Positions 34,918 to 43,726 of a stretch of 64,000 nt of DNA are shown here, in pieces. The DNA is from Companilactobacillus versmoldensis DSM 14857 = KCTC 3814. Lineage in GTDB: Bacteria > Bacillota > Bacilli > Lactobacillales > Lactobacillaceae. The DNA is taken from the NCBI RefSeq assembly GCF_001434295.1, contig NZ_AZFA01000010.1:1-64000 (forward strand), in the 5' to 3' direction. A program made the position numbers and the translations under genes. Every line of letters starts with the position of its first letter. The stretch's first letter is position 1. A model generated the notes under the pieces. That model saw only the letters and a list, made by a program, of their open reading frames with translations. It was not told the origin of the DNA and searched no databases.

Positions 34918-35583
34918 TTATTTTTTTACTTGCTCCACCCAATGTTTGACATTGCTATCAGATTTATCGACTTTGTTGCCATCGACTACTAAAGCCCTTG
35001 TAAAGGTATTATCTTTTGATCCTTCTGCAGCTAAAATGTCTTCAATCCTTGAGACGCTATCGCCTTGTCCATAGCCACCTTCAGACATAAAGGGGGCAAT
35101 TTTTTTACCACTCAGACGACTGCCATATGTGGTTACAAATGAAGTCATCGGATGCGACAATGTCATCGCCCAGATCGGATAACCAAGATAGACCGTCTGA
35201 TATTGACTCAAATCAGGAACAGCCATGTTTAGTTCTGGATAGTCCTCGTTCTCGCGTTCAGAATTAGCCCGCGATAATGTTTTTTGATAATTGCCTGAAT
35301 AAGAATCTTTGACGACTATCTCTAAGATATCGGAATCAGTTTGCTCAGCAACTTTACTGGCCAACAATTCCGTACTTCCAGAACGAGAAAAGTAAATGAT
35401 GATGCTCTTAGCATCCTTGGTCAATTTTCTGGTTGGAGTATTTTGGCTATTGGTATCATTGCCATCTGATGGCGTACCATAACCATTGCGCCATTCGATA
35501 TTCGATCTAGTCAGTTGATTAGCAGTAATCGATTGCCCATCGATCGTGCCATCACTGCCATTTGATTTTTTTGAAAAATTCAT
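34918..35583 (-). CDS. flavodoxin-like protein
   Basis: 221 residues from ATG 35583 (GGGAGG upstream). A polar N-terminal extension of about 70 residues has no clear signal peptide. The flavodoxin domain follows: SIIIYFSRSGSTELLASKVAE near 80 is the FMN phosphate loop, VYLGYPIWAMTLSHPMTSFV near 140 flanks the isoalloxazine, and PFMSEGGYGQGDS near 175. It likely carries electrons for quinone or aldehyde reduction. It is preceded by copy D of the shared redox promoter motif. Confidence 0.87.
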   Translation of the reverse strand: MNFSKKSNGSDGTIDGQSITANQLTRSNIEWRNGYGTPSDGNDTNSQNTPTRKLTKDAKSIIIYFSRSGSTELLASKVAEQTDSDILEIVVKDSYSGNYQKTLSRANSERENEDYPELNMAVPDLSQYQTVYLGYPIWAMTLSHPMTSFVTTYGSRLSGKKIAPFMSEGGYGQGDSVSRIEDILAAEGSKDNTFTRALVVDGNKVDKSDSNVKHWVEQVKK

Positions 35584-35680
35584 ATTTAACAAACCTCCCA
35601 TTATCGGGATAAAAGTAACCTACTAAGCATTCACTTTTTCACAGTTCGGTATTTGCTTTCTTCCTTTAATTGTTGAATTC

Positions 35681-35747
35681 AGTATAGAACCCCATGAGCA
35701 AGAAAAAAATTACTAAATAAACATGGTAGTATTCGCAATACGTATAG
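35681..35747 (-). promoter_or_regulatory. shared redox promoter, copy D (flavodoxin)
   Basis: Minus strand: dyad TATAC-N7-GAATA (35730-35746), 16 nt, GTAATTTT (35706-35713), -10 TATACT (35681-35686). About 98 bp from the -10 to the start codon. Confidence 0.7.
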
Positions 35748-35757
35748 TAAAAATAGC

Positions 35758-35784
35758 AAAAAAACACCTCATTTGAGGTGTTTT
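35758..35784 (-). terminator. terminator of the toxin-antitoxin operon
   Basis: AAAACACCTCA / TGAGGTGTTTT hairpin with T-run on the minus strand. Confidence 0.85.
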
Positions 35785-35786
35785 CT

Positions 35787-36062
35787 CTACTTGTAGATTG
35801 TTCTTCTATGTCCAATATTAATTGCTAATACAACTAGTTGAGAATCTTCGATTTCAACAATTATTCGATAATTACCAATTCGGTAACGCCAAAATCCTGC
35901 CAGATTGGATTTCAATATTTTTCCATGAGCTCTGGGATCATTTGCACCATCAATATTTAAATAGAGCCATCTAGTTATTAGTACAGCTTGATGACGATCC
36001 ATTTTTCTAAGTTGTTTGATGGCTTTCTCACTGAAAACTAGTTTATATTTTCCCGAATTCAT
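35787..36062 (-). CDS. RelE/ParE-type toxin of a type II toxin-antitoxin system
   Basis: 91 residues. LVFSEKAIKQLRKMDRHQAVLI at the N-terminus, the basic core GKILKSNLAGFWRYRIGNYRI and the C-terminal VVLAINIGHRRTIYK match RelE/YafQ mRNA interferases. Arg and Tyr residues in WRYRIGNYR and the C-terminal His-Arg-Arg are the likely catalytic set. It overlaps the antitoxin gene by 20 nt, the usual coupling. Target mRNA cleavage at the ribosome is inferred. Confidence 0.9.
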   Translation of the reverse strand: MNSGKYKLVFSEKAIKQLRKMDRHQAVLITRWLYLNIDGANDPRAHGKILKSNLAGFWRYRIGNYRIIVEIEDSQLVVLAINIGHRRTIYK

Positions 36063-36270
36063 CCAGCACTTCCTTCATAGAAGTTGTTTCCTTATTACTT
36101 TCTAGATAAGCCTTATGGGCAACCTCCGCAACCTGTAAATCGTAGGCATCTTCCAATTGCTCCATCGAATACTTTTTGATCAGTTCTGATAAAGGAATGC
36201 CGTAAAAATCAGCCATATACTGGAGCCATTCTTTTTCATCATCTGAAACTCTAAGTGTAATCATAGCCAT
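36043..36270 (-). CDS. RelB/DUF6290-type antitoxin
   Basis: 75 residues. The N-terminal ribbon-helix-helix (MITLRVSDDEKEWLQYMADFYG) binds DNA, and the acidic C-terminus (SMKEVLDEFGKI) wraps the toxin. It neutralises the toxin and should repress the operon at the dyad in its promoter. The start is ATG 36270 or the ATG two codons later; GGTGA upstream fits either. First gene of the pair. Confidence 0.9.
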   Translation of the reverse strand: MAMITLRVSDDEKEWLQYMADFYGIPLSELIKKYSMEQLEDAYDLQVAEVAHKAYLESNKETTSMKEVLDEFGKI

Positions 36271-36291
36271 ATTATCACCAGTCCTTTTTGT

Positions 36292-36325
36292 AAAACATTG
36301 TAATACAAAACATTGTGATTCTCAA
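36292..36325 (-). promoter_or_regulatory. toxin-antitoxin promoter and operator
   Basis: Minus strand: TTGAGA (36320-36325), 17 bp, TACAAT (36297-36302). The dyad TTGTA-A-TACAA (36298-36308) overlaps the -10. Two direct repeats AAAACATTGT (36292-36301, 36307-36316) are 15 bp apart, fitting repeated RHH contacts. Confidence 0.6.
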
Positions 36326-36365
36326 TCTTATTACTTAACACAAAGAAATTACGCTTAACATCAAA

Positions 36366-36392
36366 AAAAACACCTCCACTGAGGTGTTTTCC
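36366..36392 (-). terminator. terminator of the P-type ATPase gene
   Basis: AAAACACCTC / GAGGTGTTTT hairpin with CACT loop and T-run on the minus strand. Confidence 0.85.
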
Positions 36393-39142
36393 TACCATAT
36401 TTTTATTCCAAATATCTCTTTGATACCTGACAAGATCAACGTTGGCAATGCGGGGATGAACACGAGCATGATGTAGACGACCATTGGCAATTGAGCCGTT
36501 CCCATCACCATATTGAAGAATGGGATCGCTGTCACCAAGATCGAGCTGACACTGGCGAATGCCACCGCAGCTAACAAATGTTTATTTTCAAATGGATTTC
36601 TTCTGAAGATAGACTTCGAACTTCTGGCGTCGAACACGTGCCATAACTGACCGAATACCAAGGTCAAGAAAGCTACCGTCTGAGCTTGTTGAGCAGTTGC
36701 GCCATTCTTAGCTGCCCAAACGAAGGCTAGGTAGACCATGCCACCCATCACCAAACCACGGATCAAGACTCTTGACCAAGTGTGATTTGCTAAAACTGAT
36801 TCATTCACGTCACGCGGTTTTTCTTTCATAATATCTGATTCGGCAACGTCGTATCCTAAAGCAAACGATGGGATCGAGTCACTGATCATATTGACCCATA
36901 AGACCATCAAAGCACTCAATGTCGCCGTCCCTGCTCCGACTTGGCCAAACGATGTCGTCAAGAATAGACCAAACAGTAAAGCTGACACTTCGGCCACGTT
37001 AGTCGTTAACTCGTGACGCATGAAGTTCTTGATATTAGCGTAGATCATCCGACCGCTTCGAACTGATTTTTCGATGGTCGTAAATTTATCATCTAACAGT
37101 ATCAAGTCAGCTGAATCTTTCGTAACTTCAGTCCCGGTGATACCCATCGCGATCCCGATGTCAGCAGCCTTCAAAGCTGGAGCATCGTTAACGCCATCAC
37201 CAGTCATCGCCACAATTTGTTTCTGTCTTTGCAGCTGTTTGATGATCCGTTGCTTGTGCTCAGGCGTCACCCGAGCATAGATATTAGTTTCTAAAACCAA
37301 CTTGAATAATTCATCGTCAGTCATATTTTCAATTTCCGTACCTTCGACCACGCGAGCATCCCTGGATTTAACTATCCCCAGGTCATATGCAATTGCTCGA
37401 GCAGTCTGTGCGTGGTCACCAGTGATCATGACCACTTCGATTTTAGCATCATTCAAAGTCTTAACTGATTGCTTAACTTCTGGTCGCGGAGGATCGATGA
37501 TCCCTGCGATACCAACGATAGTTAAGTTTTGTTCCAATTCTTCAACACTAGCAGTTTCCGCTTCTTTTTGAGAAATATCGCGATAGGCGACTGCCAATGT
37601 CCGTAAAGCTTTTTTCGCATATCCATCGAAGATCTCGTTGAATCTGTCAGCATTTTTGCTGGAGACCATTTCGCCGTCTAATAATATATTTTGACTATTT
37701 TTCAAGAGCACGTCTGGCGCTCCCTTAGTGTAAAGCCGGTATCCTGAGCCCGATTTAACGATCACGCTCATCATTTTTCGAGCACTAGTAAACGGTAAAG
37801 TCCGCGTCAATTCACGGTCTTTCAATAAGCCTTCCTTAGTAACGCCAGCTTTTTGCCCTAAAACGTTCAAAGCAATCTCAGTCGGATTACCGAACGGCTT
37901 CATTTCGCCGTCGACTTCCTTAACCGCTGATTCGTTACAAAGGACAGCTCCCGCTAGAAAAGCAGAATCGCTGATAACTGACTTATTTGCGTCAGCTTTG
38001 ATATCTCCAGTGGTTTCGTAACCTAGTCCATCAACCTTATATAAATTAGTTCCGTCGTAATATTCAGTCACCGTCATCTGGTTCTGAGTCAAAGTACCAG
38101 TTTTATCAGAAGCAATATATGAAGTACTACCCAGAGTTTCAACACTATTAAGTGACTTGATCAGACCGTTGTTCAAAGCTGTCTTAGTTGCACCGATAGT
38201 TAACACGATCGACAGAACAATCGGCATTGCATCAGGAATCGAAGCAACTGCTAACGAGATCGAAGTCGATAGCACAGAACTGATTGAATCGATACTGAAA
38301 CCACCGGCTTTAATTATCCCAATGACGAAAGTCATTAAGACGATTGCACCGGAAGCCTTCATTAAACTACCAGTTAATTTTTTGATAGTAGTTTGCAGAG
38401 GCGACGGTTTCTTGTCGGTATTGTTCAACATCGTGGCGATGTTACCTAATTCGGTGTTTTGACCGATACCCACGATGATCCCGACACCTTGTCCATTAGC
38501 GACCGTCGAACCAGAATAACCCATGTTGTTACGGTCAGTCAGTTGAACATCGTCGGAAATCGCATCGATATCTTTTTGGATTGCATCGGCTTCACCGGTC
38601 AGATGAGACTCAATTACCTGTAATTCTGAACTCTCGAGCCAACGTACGTCAGCTTCAACAAAGTCCCCCATCTTCACCTTGATGATGTCACCAACAACTA
38701 ATTCAGCTGTCGGCACCGTTTGCCATTCGAAGTCCCGTAAGACGACGCTGGTCCGGTCGTTCATTTCTTTCAACGCATCCAGACTTTTTTTGGTACTCAT
38801 TTCCTGGAAAAAGACAATAGTCGCGTTGATGAGCACTAATATCCCAATGGCGATGGCTTCATAGAGGGCCTCTTTACCATGCTGGGAATTATTTTGAAAA
38901 TTGAAAGCATATAAGGAACTCAGCAATGACAACAGCACTGCACCGAGCAGCACGATGACGATTGGTTCCTTAAAGCCTTTGAGGAAAACTTTCCATAACG
39001 GATCTTCTTTTTTCTCCGTTAATTCATTTGTGCCATATAGTTTTCGATTATCGAGGACTTGTTCGTTCGTTAGGCCGCGTTTTGAATCGACTAATAGCTT
39101 GTCTAAAACATCCGAAGTTGTTAGTTGATAAAATTTGGTCAG
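36392..39142 (-). CDS. cation-transporting P-type ATPase (P2-like)
   Basis: About 916 residues. An N-terminal cation-ATPase domain (YQLTTSDVLDKLL, RGLTNEQVL-NR--YG-NEL) precedes phosphorylation site SDKTGTLTQNQMTV near 340, hinge TGDGVNDAPALKAADIG near 620 and ten membrane helices. Helix 4 reads ASIPDAMPIVLS instead of the PEGLP of Ca2+ pumps, so the ion (Ca2+, Na+, Mg2+ or H+) is unclear. The start is uncertain: AAAGGA lies 8 nt before a CTG at 39142 that gives a family-like beginning (TKFYQL). The frame is open upstream to 39220 but lacks a Shine-Dalgarno site there. Monocistronic. Confidence 0.88.
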   Translation of the reverse strand: MTKFYQLTTSDVLDKLLVDSKRGLTNEQVLDNRKLYGTNELTEKKEDPLWKVFLKGFKEPIVIVLLGAVLLSLLSSLYAFNFQNNSQHGKEALYEAIAIGILVLINATIVFFQEMSTKKSLDALKEMNDRTSVVLRDFEWQTVPTAELVVGDIIKVKMGDFVEADVRWLESSELQVIESHLTGEADAIQKDIDAISDDVQLTDRNNMGYSGSTVANGQGVGIIVGIGQNTELGNIATMLNNTDKKPSPLQTTIKKLTGSLMKASGAIVLMTFVIGIIKAGGFSIDSISSVLSTSISLAVASIPDAMPIVLSIVLTIGATKTALNNGLIKSLNSVETLGSTSYIASDKTGTLTQNQMTVTEYYDGTNLYKVDGLGYETTGDIKADANKSVISDSAFLAGAVLCNESAVKEVDGEMKPFGNPTEIALNVLGQKAGVTKEGLLKDRELTRTLPFTSARKMMSVIVKSGSGYRLYTKGAPDVLLKNSQNILLDGEMVSSKNADRFNEIFDGYAKKALRTLAVAYRDISQKEAETASVEELEQNLTIVGIAGIIDPPRPEVKQSVKTLNDAKIEVVMITGDHAQTARAIAYDLGIVKSRDARVVEGTEIENMTDDELFKLVLETNIYARVTPEHKQRIIKQLQRQKQIVAMTGDGVNDAPALKAADIGIAMGITGTEVTKDSADLILLDDKFTTIEKSVRSGRMIYANIKNFMRHELTTNVAEVSALLFGLFLTTSFGQVGAGTATLSALMVLWVNMISDSIPSFALGYDVAESDIMKEKPRDVNESVLANHTWSRVLIRGLVMGGMVYLAFVWAAKNGATAQQAQTVAFLTLVFGQLWHVFDARSSKSIFRRNPFENKHLLAAVAFASVSSILVTAIPFFNMVMGTAQLPMVVYIMLVFIPALPTLILSGIKEIFGIKIW

Positions 39143-39358
39143 AAAATCAATCCTTTCATTTTGAAAACAAGCCTTAAAAACATTCATTCTAGTAGACAGA
39201 ATCATCAGAAAAACTTGCAAACAATTTATTTTATATCCCTCTATGTATAAATTTTATCATATATATAATATTAGTTTCAAGGAATAAAATCATATTATAG
39301 AAATATAAAATAGATAAAATGATTATAAATCCCACTATAGCAGTGTTATGTAACCTAA

Positions 39359-39391
39359 AAAAGCGACTAACATTTTTCGTTAGTCGCTTAA
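39359..39391 (-). terminator. terminator of the aldo-keto reductase/SDR operon
   Basis: AAGCGACTAAC / GTTAGTCGCTT hairpin, T-rich on the minus strand, just after the stop at 39394. Confidence 0.85.
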
Positions 39392-39393
39392 AT

Positions 39394-40245
39394 TTATTTT
39401 TGAGCTTCAAAATCAACAGGTTGATTAACGTATCTGTCACGATCAGAAGCAGTGGGATGATAAAAGCTTTTGCCTCGATCAAGCATGGCAATCTCGGCCA
39501 TCTCAGACTCCGTCAATTCAAAATCGAAAATATTACGATTATCCTTGATATGGTCAGGATTAGTCGAACCAGGGATCACGATGAACCCCATTTGAGTGTG
39601 CCAACGTAAAATAATTTGCACGCTCGACTTACTATATTTTTCAGCCAGCTTAGCAAAAATTGGTTCAGCCAAAAGACCGCTATTACCGTGTCCCAGTGGG
39701 AACCACGACATCAGGCGAGTGCCAATTGGCTTTAAAATCTCTCGAACGGTCTTTTCTGTGAAATAAGGATGAGTCTCTAACTGGATAACTTGTGGTTTCA
39801 GTTCCGAACCAGCTAATAATTTTTTCAGGCTATCGCCCTTGAAATTAGAGATCCCGATAGCTCTCAGTTTGCCAGCTCGATAAGCTTCCTCTAATTGATG
39901 ATAGCCAGTTAGATAGTCACCAACTGGTTGATGAAGGAACATTATATCCAAATGATCAGTGCCCAGACGATCTAAAGTCTTATCGATTGCATCTGGGTCG
40001 CCATATTCAGTTGGCCATAACTTCAAGCTTAAAAAGATCTCATCTCGAGGAACTCCGGAGCATTCGATGCCCCGACCGACGCCTCGTTCGTTCAAATAAA
40101 TGTTAGCTGTATCGATTAGACGATAATCAGCATTCAAAGCTTCAAAGACTTCTTGTTCGGCAGCTTCTGGCGCCATCGCATTAGTTCCGAGACCAATTTT
40201 TGGAATAGCAATATCATTATTTAATTTAAAAATTTCTTCAGCCAT
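39394..40245 (-). CDS. aldo-keto reductase 1
   Basis: 283 residues, NAD(P)H-dependent TIM-barrel reductase. The catalytic tetrad is visible: Asp in LIDTANIYLNE, Tyr in NIYLNE, Lys in LSLKLWP, His in FLHQPVGD. The NADPH-binding C-terminal part IPGSTNPDHIKDN is typical. Last gene downstream of the operon from 42701, but 148 bp separate it from the SDR gene, and that gap contains an imperfect hairpin. It may therefore have its own promoter. The substrate is unknown. Confidence 0.9.
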   Translation of the reverse strand: MAEEIFKLNNDIAIPKIGLGTNAMAPEAAEQEVFEALNADYRLIDTANIYLNERGVGRGIECSGVPRDEIFLSLKLWPTEYGDPDAIDKTLDRLGTDHLDIMFLHQPVGDYLTGYHQLEEAYRAGKLRAIGISNFKGDSLKKLLAGSELKPQVIQLETHPYFTEKTVREILKPIGTRLMSWFPLGHGNSGLLAEPIFAKLAEKYSKSSVQIILRWHTQMGFIVIPGSTNPDHIKDNRNIFDFELTESEMAEIAMLDRGKSFYHPTASDRDRYVNQPVDFEAQK

Positions 40246-40392
40246 GATACTTACTCTTTTTTATTTTAATTGTGCGAGGCTGGAGCCAAAGACGTCAAAC
40301 TTTCTCAAGTTAACGACCGATTTAAATCTGGCTCCCAACCAGCTTAATAGTAAGCGCATATGCTGATTTCTTCAATTAACAAGGATAGAAAA

Positions 40393-41136
40393 TTATCCCA
40401 ATTGATTAGTTGGACGAATGACGACTTCGTTCCAGGCTGCATCAGCGGGTAAATCGATTGCTTGTTTGATAGTTAAAGCAACACGTTCGACTGGGATGCT
40501 ATATGCTTCATAGAATTTTTCCATGCCAGCTTTAACTTGTGGGTCAGTAACTGATGACAATAATCCAGTGTTGATAGCACCTGGTGAGACCACTGTTACA
40601 CGGACATTGTTCTTGGCATCGACCATTTCTTGTCTTAATGATTCGCTGATTGCACGAACGGCGTACTTAGTTGCGGAATATACAGCACTTCCCTGATGTG
40701 CTTGATGTCCGGCAACTGATGAAACGTTGATGATATGTCCTGATTTCTGCTTATCCATGTAAGGGATAGCTGCACCGATACCATACAAAGTTCCTTTAAT
40801 ATTAATGTCGATCATGTTGTTCCAATCTTGAATCTTTTTTTCAGACAAAATTGATTGTGGCATGATTCCGGCATTATTGATCCATACGTCAATGCGACCG
40901 AATTTATCGATTGCTAATTTTGCCAATGACTCAACTTGATCATCATCAGTGACATCAGTAGATTGATAGACTGCTTGTCCACCTAATTTTTCAACTTTTT
41001 CAGATATCTCTTTTAGCAAATTTTCACGACGAGCACCCAAAACTAATTTGGCACCGTCCTTTGCCAATAATTCAGCACTAGCTTCACCAATACCACTTGA
41101 TGCTCCAGTGATTACAACTACTTTTTCGTCAGCCAT
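40393..41136 (-). CDS. SDR family oxidoreductase 1
   Basis: 247 residues from ATG 41136 (GAGGGAG upstream). Classical short-chain dehydrogenase: TGASSGIGEA (cofactor Gly motif) near 12, NNAGIMP near 88, catalytic Ser in INVSSVAGH near 140, YSATKYAVR (Tyr-x3-Lys) near 155, and SPGAINTGL near 185. It likely reduces a ketone or aldehyde with NADPH. It follows the NmrA-like gene by 38 nt in the operon led by the reductase at 42701. Confidence 0.93.
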   Translation of the reverse strand: MADEKVVVITGASSGIGEASAELLAKDGAKLVLGARRENLLKEISEKVEKLGGQAVYQSTDVTDDDQVESLAKLAIDKFGRIDVWINNAGIMPQSILSEKKIQDWNNMIDINIKGTLYGIGAAIPYMDKQKSGHIINVSSVAGHQAHQGSAVYSATKYAVRAISESLRQEMVDAKNNVRVTVVSPGAINTGLLSSVTDPQVKAGMEKFYEAYSIPVERVALTIKQAIDLPADAAWNEVVIRPTNQLG

Positions 41137-41173
41137 ATAATTCTCCCTCTGATTTTTATGATTAATTTTTAAA

Positions 41174-41821
41174 TTAATATACTGGTCTTGTTTCGTTCTT
41201 TGTTGCTGCGTCAGCAATACCAACTGAATCATTTGCTAAGTATGTTGGATCAGCGATAATCTTGACGATGACATCGGCCATACTTTGACGTGATCCTGAG
41301 ACACCAACGTATTCTTCATTTTTATGAGTAATGTCATACTTAACTTCGTCACGGTCGTTCAACCATGGGAAACGAAGAGTCGTATATGAGATTCCTGATT
41401 CTGACAAAAGCTTGTCTGCATTGATTGCTGCAGGCAGACCACTCTTAACTTGGTTATAATTCCATTCGCCATATTCACCAGGAACTTCGTTATAAATACC
41501 TAGCAAGCTAGTTTCAATGATACGTGGTACGTTATTTTCCTTAGCAGCTTTGACAACATTTTTTGTGATCACATTGTCAGAAGTGTGATCAACTGTGGAT
41601 ACATAAATGATATCTTGATCTTTTGCGGCATTGTTTACATCGTCATAGTTGGCAATATCACCGTCAACGATAGTAACGTTCTTTTGATCCTTCAAAGAAT
41701 CAAGACGTCCACTGTTACGTAAGAACAATGTCAATTCAACATCTGGTTGTTCTTTCAAGATACGTTCTTCAACGATTCTTGCTACTTGTCCATTAGCGCC
41801 GAGAATTAATACTTTTGTCAT
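41174..41821 (-). CDS. NAD(P)-binding NmrA/atypical SDR protein 1
   Basis: 215 residues. The Rossmann motif VLILGANGQVARIVEERIL at the N-terminus is an atypical SDR pattern (GANGQVA). The active-site Tyr-x3-Lys is absent, as in NmrA-like and YhfK-type proteins. It also has DGDIANYDDV near 52 and YTTLRFPWLND near 145. It may act as a redox sensor or quinone-type reductase. Second gene of the operon, 22 nt after the aldo-keto reductase. Confidence 0.85.
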   Translation of the reverse strand: MTKVLILGANGQVARIVEERILKEQPDVELTLFLRNSGRLDSLKDQKNVTIVDGDIANYDDVNNAAKDQDIIYVSTVDHTSDNVITKNVVKAAKENNVPRIIETSLLGIYNEVPGEYGEWNYNQVKSGLPAAINADKLLSESGISYTTLRFPWLNDRDEVKYDITHKNEEYVGVSGSRQSMADVIVKIIADPTYLANDSVGIADAATKNETRPVY

Positions 41822-41843
41822 AATATAGTTATCTCCAAAAAAA

Positions 41844-42701
41844 TTATTTTAATTGAGCCAAACTTGAAGCAAAGATTTGTTCAATAGTACTTGGATCGCG
41901 GTGGTCAAAGAATTGACTTTCTTTCTTGTCCAATGTTGCCATTGTCTTCATATCGTCATCTGTTAATTCGAAATCAAAGACATCAAAGTTTTCTTCCATC
42001 CGGTTCTTGTGAACTGACTTAGGAATAGCAACAATACCACGTTGCAACAACCATCTTAAAATCACTTGACCATTTGACTTGTCGTATTTCTTACCAATAT
42101 CAGCAATCGTTTCATTAGTGAAGATGTCATGTTTGCCTTCAGCAAATGGTGCCCAAGATTCTACGTGAATATCCTCACCTTGAGCAAATTCAACTTCAGC
42201 TTTTTCTTGCATCCAAGGACTTGTCTCGATTTGGTTGATGACTGGCTTGATGTCAGTTGATAGTTCCAAATTCTTCAATTGGTCAGGATAGAAGTTAGAA
42301 ACACCGATCGAACGGATCTTGCCTTCCTTTTGAGCTTCTTCAAGAGCTTTCCAAGCGCCAATAACATCGCCATATGGTTGATGCAATAAGTATAGATCCA
42401 TATAATCCAAGCCTAATTTTTCAAGCGAAGTGTCGATGGCCTTTTTAGCTCTGTCGTAGTTCTCGTCTGATACCCAAAGCTTAGATGTAATGAATAAATC
42501 TTTTCTATCAATGCCGCTCTTTTTGATAGCTCTACCAACAGCTTCTTCATTTTGATAAGCTGCAGCAGTATCGATCAAACGGTAACCAACTTGTAAAGCC
42601 TCTGTGACTGCTTGTTCACATTGATCTAAATCTGGAACTTGGAAAACACCAAATCCCAATTGTGGCATTTCGTTACCATCATTTAATTTAACTGTTTGCA
42701 T
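41844..42701 (-). CDS. aldo-keto reductase 2
   Basis: 285 residues from ATG 42701 (AGAGG upstream). 2,5-diketo-gluconate reductase-like: LNDGNEMPQLGFGVFQV, LIDTAAAYQNEEAVG (Asp, Tyr), FITSKLWV (Lys), YLLHQPYGDV (His) and IPKSVHKNRMEEN (NADPH site). It reduces aldehydes or diketones. It leads the operon with the NmrA-like and SDR genes, is transcribed from promoter copy B, and is divergent from a LysR gene that is the likely regulator. Confidence 0.92.
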   Translation of the reverse strand: MQTVKLNDGNEMPQLGFGVFQVPDLDQCEQAVTEALQVGYRLIDTAAAYQNEEAVGRAIKKSGIDRKDLFITSKLWVSDENYDRAKKAIDTSLEKLGLDYMDLYLLHQPYGDVIGAWKALEEAQKEGKIRSIGVSNFYPDQLKNLELSTDIKPVINQIETSPWMQEKAEVEFAQGEDIHVESWAPFAEGKHDIFTNETIADIGKKYDKSNGQVILRWLLQRGIVAIPKSVHKNRMEENFDVFDFELTDDDMKTMATLDKKESQFFDHRDPSTIEQIFASSLAQLK

Positions 42702-42733
42702 AATATTTACCTCTCTCATTAATTTATAAGTTC

Positions 42734-42800
42734 ATTGTAGTGCCATAAACTACGGTTGAAAATTACTATAAAGTAATGCTACTATGCAGTTGACGTATAC
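42734..42800 (-). promoter_or_regulatory. shared redox promoter, copy B (AKR operon / LysR intergenic)
   Basis: Minus strand: dyad TATAC-N7-GCATA (42783-42799), 16 nt, GTAATTTT (42759-42766), -10 TACAAT (42734-42739). The dyad ends 16 nt before the divergent LysR start codon, so LysR binding there would also affect LysR expression. Confidence 0.78.
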
Positions 42801-42815
42801 TGAGGAGATGAGAGA

Positions 42816-43691
42816 ATGATCGATAACTACCTATTAGAAGAATTAGTTACTTTTTCAAAATATGGCACACTGGCGGCTACCGCCGAGCATTTAGTGGTGA
42901 CACAGCCGACAGTAACTAGGGGTATGCAGAAATTAGAGGATGAATTAAAAGTCAAAATTTTCAATCGTCAGCCTAACAGTATAACTTTGACGGACACTGG
43001 TAAAATTGCTGTAGTCGAAGCTAAAAAAGTCTTAAATCTAAATAAGAATTTGATTCAGACCGTTCGCAAATTTGAACGAAGTCATCAAATCATCCGAATC
43101 GGTTCAGTCGCACCGGGTCCACTCATCTTATTGAATCATATAAAAAATGATTTTTCTGAAAATACTGAATTAGATCCTGATATGATCTCAGACGGACAAA
43201 TCCTAAAAAATCTTCGCACTAACAATTACACGTTGATGATTAGTGACAATGAAATTCAAACCGACGATGTCGAGTCAATTTTCATCGGCAAAGAGAAATT
43301 AGAGGTTAATCTCGATAAATTCACCTATTTAGCAAATAAAAAATCAGTCAAATTTGCCGATTTAAAGGGACTTAGTTTCATCGTTTTAAACAATATTGGA
43401 ACTTGGAGAAAAGTCATCCAAGACAATATTCCTGACGCTAAATTCATGTATCAGGAACAGCCTGATTCGTTCTCAGAAATAACTCGATACTCAAACTTTC
43501 CATATTTCAATACGACCATCTCAACTCTTGATTGGCACCAGAATCGTGATAACGATGATCGAGTGCGCATTCCAATCAGTGACGAATCTAGTACGATGGA
43601 TTTCTTTGCGACTTATTTGAAGACCCAAAAGAAAATTATCGAACCAACTATTAAGCAAATTACTACTGCCTGGGATAATTATTTAAAATAA
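42816..43691 (+). CDS. LysR family regulator, likely of the redox promoter motif
   Basis: 291 residues. The N-terminal winged helix (TLAATAEHLVVTQPTVTRGMQKLEDEL near 17-43) is followed by a diverged effector domain that starts RIGSVAPGPLILLNH near 90. The gene is divergent from the AKR-NmrA-SDR operon, and its upstream region contains dyad copy B (T-N11-A). It is therefore the best candidate for the regulator that recognises all four copies of this motif in the window. The inducer is unknown; quinones or aldehydes are plausible from the targets. ATG 42816 with GAGGAG upstream. Confidence 0.88.
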   Translation: MIDNYLLEELVTFSKYGTLAATAEHLVVTQPTVTRGMQKLEDELKVKIFNRQPNSITLTDTGKIAVVEAKKVLNLNKNLIQTVRKFERSHQIIRIGSVAPGPLILLNHIKNDFSENTELDPDMISDGQILKNLRTNNYTLMISDNEIQTDDVESIFIGKEKLEVNLDKFTYLANKKSVKFADLKGLSFIVLNNIGTWRKVIQDNIPDAKFMYQEQPDSFSEITRYSNFPYFNTTISTLDWHQNRDNDDRVRIPISDESSTMDFFATYLKTQKKIIEPTIKQITTAWDNYLK

Positions 43692-43726
43692 TTTGAACTG
43701 TTTCATTACTATAGGGGGATTTCATC

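Noticed and set aside
36366-36392. Near-identical ACACCTC hairpins at 35758 and 36366 as a mobile repeat
   Set aside because: Both are ordinary terminators directly after stop codons; similarity is limited to the stem.
39231-39491. Minus-strand open frame of 86 codons with a hydrophobic segment upstream of the AKR terminator
   Set aside because: It runs over the terminator and the end of the aldo-keto reductase gene in another frame, with no RBS.
40279-40343. Imperfect long-range hairpin GCTGGAGCCA / TGGCTCC...CCAGC between SDR and AKR genes
   Set aside because: The stem is broken by a 5-nt bulge with a 40-nt loop and no T-run. It shares only short words with the repeats at 48.7-49.1 kb.
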